Positions 60,351 through 64,000 of a stretch of 64,000 nucleotides of DNA are shown here, piece after piece. The notes below the pieces were generated by a model, which was given only the letters and a program-made list of their open reading frames with translations, did not search any database and had not been told where the DNA came from. Both the position numbers and the translations under genes were made by a program. The stretch covers positions 62,001 to 126,000 of the forward strand of contig JBLXBZ010000003.1 of assembly GCA_048265185.1 (NCBI GenBank). The letters run 5' to 3'. The stretch is from JBLXBZ01 sp048265185 (GTDB lineage: Bacteria > Pseudomonadota > Alphaproteobacteria > Rhizobiales > Stappiaceae). The number at the start of each line of letters is the position of its first letter. The stretch's first letter is position 1.

Positions 60351-60773
60351 TCAGGTCAGTTTCAATTTCACGTCGACATTGCCGCGCGTGGCGTTTGAAT
60401 AGGGGCAGACCTCATGGGCGGCGTTCACCAGAGTTTGCGCTTGATCGTCGCCAAGGCCTGGAAGATTGATTTCCAGCGTCACGTCGATGGCGTAGCCTGC
60501 GCCCTTGTCGTTTGGACCAAAGCCAACATGGCCGGTGACGCTGGCGTCTTCTGGAACGGTGATTTTCAGTTTTCCTGAAACGGCTTTCATCGCTCCCAGA
60601 AAACAGGCGGAATAACCCGCCGCGAAAAGCTGCTCCGGGTTCGTTCCCGCTCCGCCGTCGCCGCCCATTTCGGTTGGCGTGGATAAATTGACGGATAACC
60701 TGCCGTCATTGGTCTTGGCCGCGCCGACGCGGCCGCCTGTGGCTGTCGCTTGCGTTTCGTAAACAATTTTCAT
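60351..60773 (-). CDS. ohr: Organic hydroperoxide resistance protein Ohr
   Basis: A 140-residue Ohr/OsmC peroxidase. The active-site cysteines are in AGYSACFLGAM and HEVCPYSNATRGN; the conserved Arg and Glu lie in KTNDGRLSV and NPEQLFA. GGAGG precedes ATG 60773. Divergent from the OhrR-type regulator. Confidence 0.95.
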   Translation of the reverse strand: MKIVYETQATATGGRVGAAKTNDGRLSVNLSTPTEMGGDGGAGTNPEQLFAAGYSACFLGAMKAVSGKLKITVPEDASVTGHVGFGPNDKGAGYAIDVTLEINLPGLGDDQAQTLVNAAHEVCPYSNATRGNVDVKLKLT

Positions 60774-60811
60774 GATTGCCTCCAATCAATGTGAATGACG
60801 TTGGTCCTTAT

Positions 60812-60894
60812 AGAATAGGAGATGGCCCGCAAAATTCAATAGCGCACAATTTAATTTCGTAAAATTTGTTTAGTGGCGACTGATTTCTTATATA
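60812..60894. promoter_or_regulatory. Divergent ohr/ohrR promoter region
   Basis: Minus strand for ohr: TTGAAT, 16 nt, TATTCT (60839-60812). Plus strand for ohrR: TTGTTT, 17 nt, TATATA (60866-60894). An AT-rich CACAATTTAATTTCG between them (60845-60859) resembles OhrR-type operators (ACAATT-AATT). Confidence 0.6.
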
Positions 60895-60935
60895 AAAGAT
60901 AAGCCATTATTTTTGATGATATGAAGGTCTTGGAT

Positions 60936-61418
60936 ATGACTGCAAAATCGGGGGAGGTTGATAGGGCTCTCTTGGATATGGAGAAATTGCGCCTGACGGA
61001 GCAATTATGTTTTTCAATCTACTCCGCACATCATGTGTTTAACCGGCTTTACAAACCGCTCCTTGAGCCGTTGAGTCTGACTTATCCGCAGTATTTGGTG
61101 ATGATGGCGCTTTGGGAGAGCGACGTTCTGTCCGTGAAGGATTTAGGGCGACGTCTGGGGCTGGACTCTGGAACTTTGACGCCGCTTTTGAAGCGTTTGG
61201 AGAAGGGCGGATATATTGAACGCAAGCGTGACGTGGCGGATGAACGACGGGTCTTGATTTCTTTGACGGCTGAAGGAAAGGCGTTGAAGACGCGCGCGCG
61301 CGCGATCCCGGATGCGGTCATGGAGGCTTGCGGGGGAAATTTGACGCAGATCAGTCAGTTAAAGACACGCCTTGAAGCGTTATGCGCTTCAATTGAGACG
61401 CGGGAGACTGGGCGATGA
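60936..61418 (+). CDS. ohrR: MarR-family organic-peroxide sensor OhrR
   Basis: About 160 residues. Winged helix LSVKDLGRRLGLDSGTLTPLLKRLEKGGYIERKRDVADERRVLISLT, and the peroxidatic Cys in LRLTEQLCFSIYSAHH near the N-terminus, as in OhrR. It represses ohr until its Cys is oxidised. ATG 60936 is preferred over 60921. Confidence 0.93.
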   Translation: MTAKSGEVDRALLDMEKLRLTEQLCFSIYSAHHVFNRLYKPLLEPLSLTYPQYLVMMALWESDVLSVKDLGRRLGLDSGTLTPLLKRLEKGGYIERKRDVADERRVLISLTAEGKALKTRARAIPDAVMEACGGNLTQISQLKTRLEALCASIETRETGR

Positions 61419-61442
61419 GCGTCTAGTCGCGCCTCTTTAGAA

Positions 61443-61471
61443 AACATCGGCGCATATGACGCGCCGATGTT
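61443..61471. terminator. Hairpin between ohrR and leuD
   Basis: An 11-bp stem (61443-61453 with 61461-61471) and a 7-nt loop. On the minus strand it is followed by TTTTCT, so it can end the leuD transcript; on the plus strand it lies 25 nt after ohrR. Confidence 0.6.
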
Positions 61472-61551
61472 ATGGGCTGTTGAAATGGCGTTTGGCGCAA
61501 GCCTGCGCCTCTTGACCCTTAGCCTTATGAGCCGAGCCTAAGCCTCTTGCC

Positions 61552-62163
61552 TTAAGCCCAAGGGCGAGATTGGGCCGTGGAGGCCTCAAACGTGTTAATG
61601 CTGGCGGCTTTTTCCATGGTCAAGCCGATGTCGTCCAATCCGTTCATCAGGCAATGTTTGCGGAAAGGATCAATGTCGAAACGGATCGAGCCGCCATCCG
61701 GACCTTGAATTGTCTGGGTCTCAAGGTCGATGGTCAAGGTGGCGTTGGCGCCGCGTGCGGCGTCGTCCATCAGCTTTTCCAGTTCTTCTTCCGACACGAC
61801 GATCGGCAGAATGCCGTTTTTGAAGCAATTATTATAGAAAATATCGGCGAAACTGGTGGAGATTACGCAGCGAACGCCGAAGTCCAGCAATGCCCATGGC
61901 GCGTGCTCGCGAGATGAGCCGCAGCCAAAGTTATCGCCGGCGATGAGAATCGAAGCGTTGCGATAGGCGGGTTGATTGAGAATGAATTCCGGGTTTTCCG
62001 TTCCATCGTCATTGGTGCGCATTTCATGAAAAAGCGCGCCGCCCAGACCTGTGCGCTTAATGGTTTTCAAGAATTGCTTCGGAATGATCATATCGGTGTC
62101 GATATTGATGATGGGCATGGGCGCGGCGACGCCGGTGAGCGTGTCAAATTTTTCCAAGGTCAT
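61552..62163 (-). CDS. leuD: 3-isopropylmalate dehydratase small subunit
   Basis: A 203-residue swivel-domain subunit of leucine biosynthesis. Signatures are NIDTDMIIPKQFLKTI at the start and GDNFGCGSSREHAPWALLDFG. The catalytic LeuC is not in the window. Confidence 0.95.
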   Translation of the reverse strand: MTLEKFDTLTGVAAPMPIINIDTDMIIPKQFLKTIKRTGLGGALFHEMRTNDDGTENPEFILNQPAYRNASILIAGDNFGCGSSREHAPWALLDFGVRCVISTSFADIFYNNCFKNGILPIVVSEEELEKLMDDAARGANATLTIDLETQTIQGPDGGSIRFDIDPFRKHCLMNGLDDIGLTMEKAASINTFEASTAQSRPWA

Positions 62164-62240
62164 CTCCTTGATTGCGAAAACGCAGGAACTTAAGAGCTAA
62201 GAACATGCGACTGGTCGTCAGATGCGGAAGGTGGCGCAGG

Positions 62241-63194
62241 TTACGCCGCCGTGAGGCTTGCTGAAGCGTCAATGCCCAGCATCAGATTAAGGTTTTGCAC
62301 GGCGGCGCCGGAAGCGCCTTTGCCAAGATTGTCATAAACCGCTATCAGCACCGCCTGCGCCGCCGCGTCATTGGCGAATACGTGTAAACGCATGCGGTTG
62401 GTGCCGTTAAATGTTTCTGGATCGAGATCAGGGATTTTCTCGCCCTGATTCAAGGGAGCCACGTCGATAAAGCTTGCTTTCAGGCCGGCGTAACGCTCGC
62501 GCAGGGCCGCATGAATTTGCGCGCCGGTGGGGGCGTTTGCTTCGCCGCCCAGTTGCAACGGCACGCAGGTGACCATACCTTGAGCGTAATCTCCCACCGC
62601 CGGCTGGAATAGGGGCGTGCGGGCGAGGTTGGAATAGGCTTGCATTTCCGGTAGATGTTTGTGTTTCAGCCCAAGCGCGTAAGGCATATAAGGCGCATTG
62701 TCGGCCTTTTCCGCTTCATAGGTTTCCATCAAAGCGCGTCCGCCGCCGGAATAACCGGAAATGGCGTTGACAGTGAGCGGAAAATCAGCGCGAAGCAGGC
62801 CGGCTTCCACCAATGGCCGCACGCAGGCGATCACCCCTTGCGGGTAGCAGCCGGGGTTGCTGACCCGTTTCGCCGCGGCGATGACTTTGTCCTGATCCGG
62901 GGTCATTTCCGCGAAACCATAGACCCACCCCTCCGCCACTCTGTGCGCGGACGACGCGTCGATCACCCGGGTTTCTGGGTTTTCGATCAAGGAGACGCTT
63001 TCACGCGCGGCGTCGTCGGGAAGGCACAGAATCGCCACGTCGGCGCTGTTGAGAATCTGGGCGCGGGCGGCTTTGTCCTTGCGCCGCTCCGGTGCGATCG
63101 ACAAGAGTTCAATGTCGCGTCGCGCCGCCAAACGCTCACGGATTTGCAGACCCGTCGTTCCGGCTTCGCCATCGATGAACACGCGCGCGACCAT
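62241..63194 (-). CDS. argC: N-acetyl-gamma-glutamyl-phosphate reductase (type 2)
   Basis: About 317 residues, the short ArgC type. NADP motif FIDGEAGTTGLQIRERL, catalytic Cys in VSNPGCYPQG and C-terminal KHKHLPEMQAY. It makes N-acetylglutamate semialdehyde in arginine synthesis. ATG 63194 begins MVARVFIDGEAG; a longer frame to 63248 adds no conserved sequence. Confidence 0.94.
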   Translation of the reverse strand: MVARVFIDGEAGTTGLQIRERLAARRDIELLSIAPERRKDKAARAQILNSADVAILCLPDDAARESVSLIENPETRVIDASSAHRVAEGWVYGFAEMTPDQDKVIAAAKRVSNPGCYPQGVIACVRPLVEAGLLRADFPLTVNAISGYSGGGRALMETYEAEKADNAPYMPYALGLKHKHLPEMQAYSNLARTPLFQPAVGDYAQGMVTCVPLQLGGEANAPTGAQIHAALRERYAGLKASFIDVAPLNQGEKIPDLDPETFNGTNRMRLHVFANDAAAQAVLIAVYDNLGKGASGAAVQNLNLMLGIDASASLTAA

Positions 63195-63313
63195 CGTTTT
63201 TCTCCTGTTTAAACAGTTACGTTGAATTTGAGTGCTCGTTCTACACAAATTTCACGGCTTTGTCATGAGAGCAAAATTATCAGTAAGTGATAATGACTGA
63301 CGCATTGTCGGCG

Positions 63314-63895
63314 TCAGTCTTCTCCCCGTCCCATGGCGCGATATTCGGGGTTTGGTCGCATGTCCGTGGCGCTCGCCATTCGGTTGGTCATGTTGAAAAA
63401 GGCGGCCGTAGCGGAAATATCCCAGATATCTCGCTCGCTAAAGCCTGCGTTTCGCAAGAGGTCTCGGTCCTCGTCTGCGATCAAATGCGGGCTTTCGGTA
63501 AGCTTGACTGAGAAATCCAGCATGGACCTCTGGCGGGGTGACAGATCCGCCGCTCGATAGTTCATTATCAAAATTTCGCCAAGTTCCGGATCTGATGCGA
63601 GCTGGCGCACGGCCGCTCCATGAGCGCTCAAGCAATAATAGCATCGGTTTACGGCTGAAACGACGACGGCGATCATTTCCCGCTCCAGTTTGGACAGGCC
63701 GCTGTCGGCGAGCATCAGCTCATTATACATGGTGGTGAAGGCCTTGAACTTTTTCTCGTCGAAGGCGTAGGCGCGTAAAACATTAGGGACCATTCTCAGC
63801 TTTTCTTCGCATTTTGCGAAATACGCCTTAATTTCATCCGAATTTGGCCCGTCTGTTGGAATGTCTAGTGCAATAATATTTATTTTAGCGTTCAT
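63314..63895 (-). CDS. AhpD-like peroxidase-related enzyme
   Basis: About 193 residues of the carboxymuconolactone-decarboxylase/AhpD fold. The redox motif is NRCYYCLSAHG (CxxC-xxxH). GGGG lies 7 nt before ATG 63895. A reductase or peroxidase role in oxidative stress is likely. Confidence 0.9.
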   Translation of the reverse strand: MNAKINIIALDIPTDGPNSDEIKAYFAKCEEKLRMVPNVLRAYAFDEKKFKAFTTMYNELMLADSGLSKLEREMIAVVVSAVNRCYYCLSAHGAAVRQLASDPELGEILIMNYRAADLSPRQRSMLDFSVKLTESPHLIADEDRDLLRNAGFSERDIWDISATAAFFNMTNRMASATDMRPNPEYRAMGRGED

Positions 63896-63991
63896 TTTTG
63901 TCCCCTTGATCATTCCGTCATTGTCCTTCTCTACCATATGTTTAGCATGAAGACTCAGCCGCAGCCGCGACGGCGGCGGGAGGATAGGAAT

Positions 63992-64000
63992 ATGACGGTG
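63992..64000 (+). CDS. Start of a plus-strand gene cut by the window edge
   Basis: GGGAGGA lies 7 nt before an ATG at 63992, with the frame open to the edge (M-T-V). An in-frame ATG at 63947 is an alternative. Divergent from the AhpD-like gene; identity unknown. Confidence 0.35.

Noticed and set aside
61505..61560. Loose direct repeats of CCTCTTG-CCTTA-GCC between ohrR and leuD
   Set aside because: Short, imperfect and without a family or positional meaning that I can support.

Overview
The window is chromosomal DNA of an alphaproteobacterium, most likely a member of the Hyphomicrobiales (Rhizobiales). This rests on gene content and order: acnA beside ccmABCDG and a DUF1223 gene, dapF-mtaB-ftsY, ccoNOQP, sdhCDAB, glnK-amtB, HWE kinase signalling, and a CsgG/HfaB-type surface-adhesin locus. 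The genus cannot be read from the sequence. There is one tRNA gene and no rRNA.

Layout. 1-7.1 kb: 5'-truncated lolA, an ATP-grasp ligase, a fatty-acid desaturase, then a hybrid sensor kinase with a SUOX-fold partner, divergent from a LuxR-type response regulator. 7.3-11.05 kb: a CsgG/HfaB-like exporter, two repeat-rich secreted proteins and an EAL phosphodiesterase in one tight operon, apparently a holdfast- or curli-like adhesin under c-di-GMP control. 11.27-20.55 kb: an integrative element at the 3' end of tRNA-Leu(CAG). It carries a P4-type integrase, an unknown 258-aa gene, AlpA, an HTH/zinc-ribbon protein, a second tyrosine recombinase and a complete type II-C CRISPR-Cas9 system (cas9-cas1-cas2, tracrRNA, four-spacer array). 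20.8-26.6 kb: an NDUFA9-like protein and sdhCDAB with an FkbM methyltransferase between sdhA and sdhB. 26.7-34.8 kb: acnA, ccmABCDG, a DUF1223 protein and a CDF transporter. 34.8-41.7 kb: a catabolic cluster (HpaI-like aldolase, cupin, RraA-like protein, SDR, TctABC transporter, GntR regulator). 41.8-47.7 kb: PCD, TusA-like, DUF924, sigma54-driven glnK-amtB, and an HWE kinase with a receiver. 47.7-52.2 kb: the cbb3 oxidase operon with two small associated membrane proteins. 52.6-64 kb: yciB, an EamA exporter, ftsY, mtaB, dapF, an L,D-transpeptidase, an OmpR regulator with a cNMP-binding protein, ohr/ohrR, leuD, argC and an AhpD-like protein.

The most notable region is the Cas9-bearing element. 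A near-copy of the tRNA-Leu 3' end (15 versus 16 nt, one base missing) lies at its far end. Runs of an ATACCAACAA motif, the pattern expected of integrase arm-type sites, sit just inside both ends. The tracrRNA is transcribed away from cas9, and its -35 box overlaps the probable cas9 -10. The array reads towards the cas genes, with a degenerate repeat at its upstream end and a strong terminator directly after the last repeat. The second recombinase seems to have lost its C-terminal tail to an in-frame TAG. All functional statements come from reading the sequence; no database search was possible.
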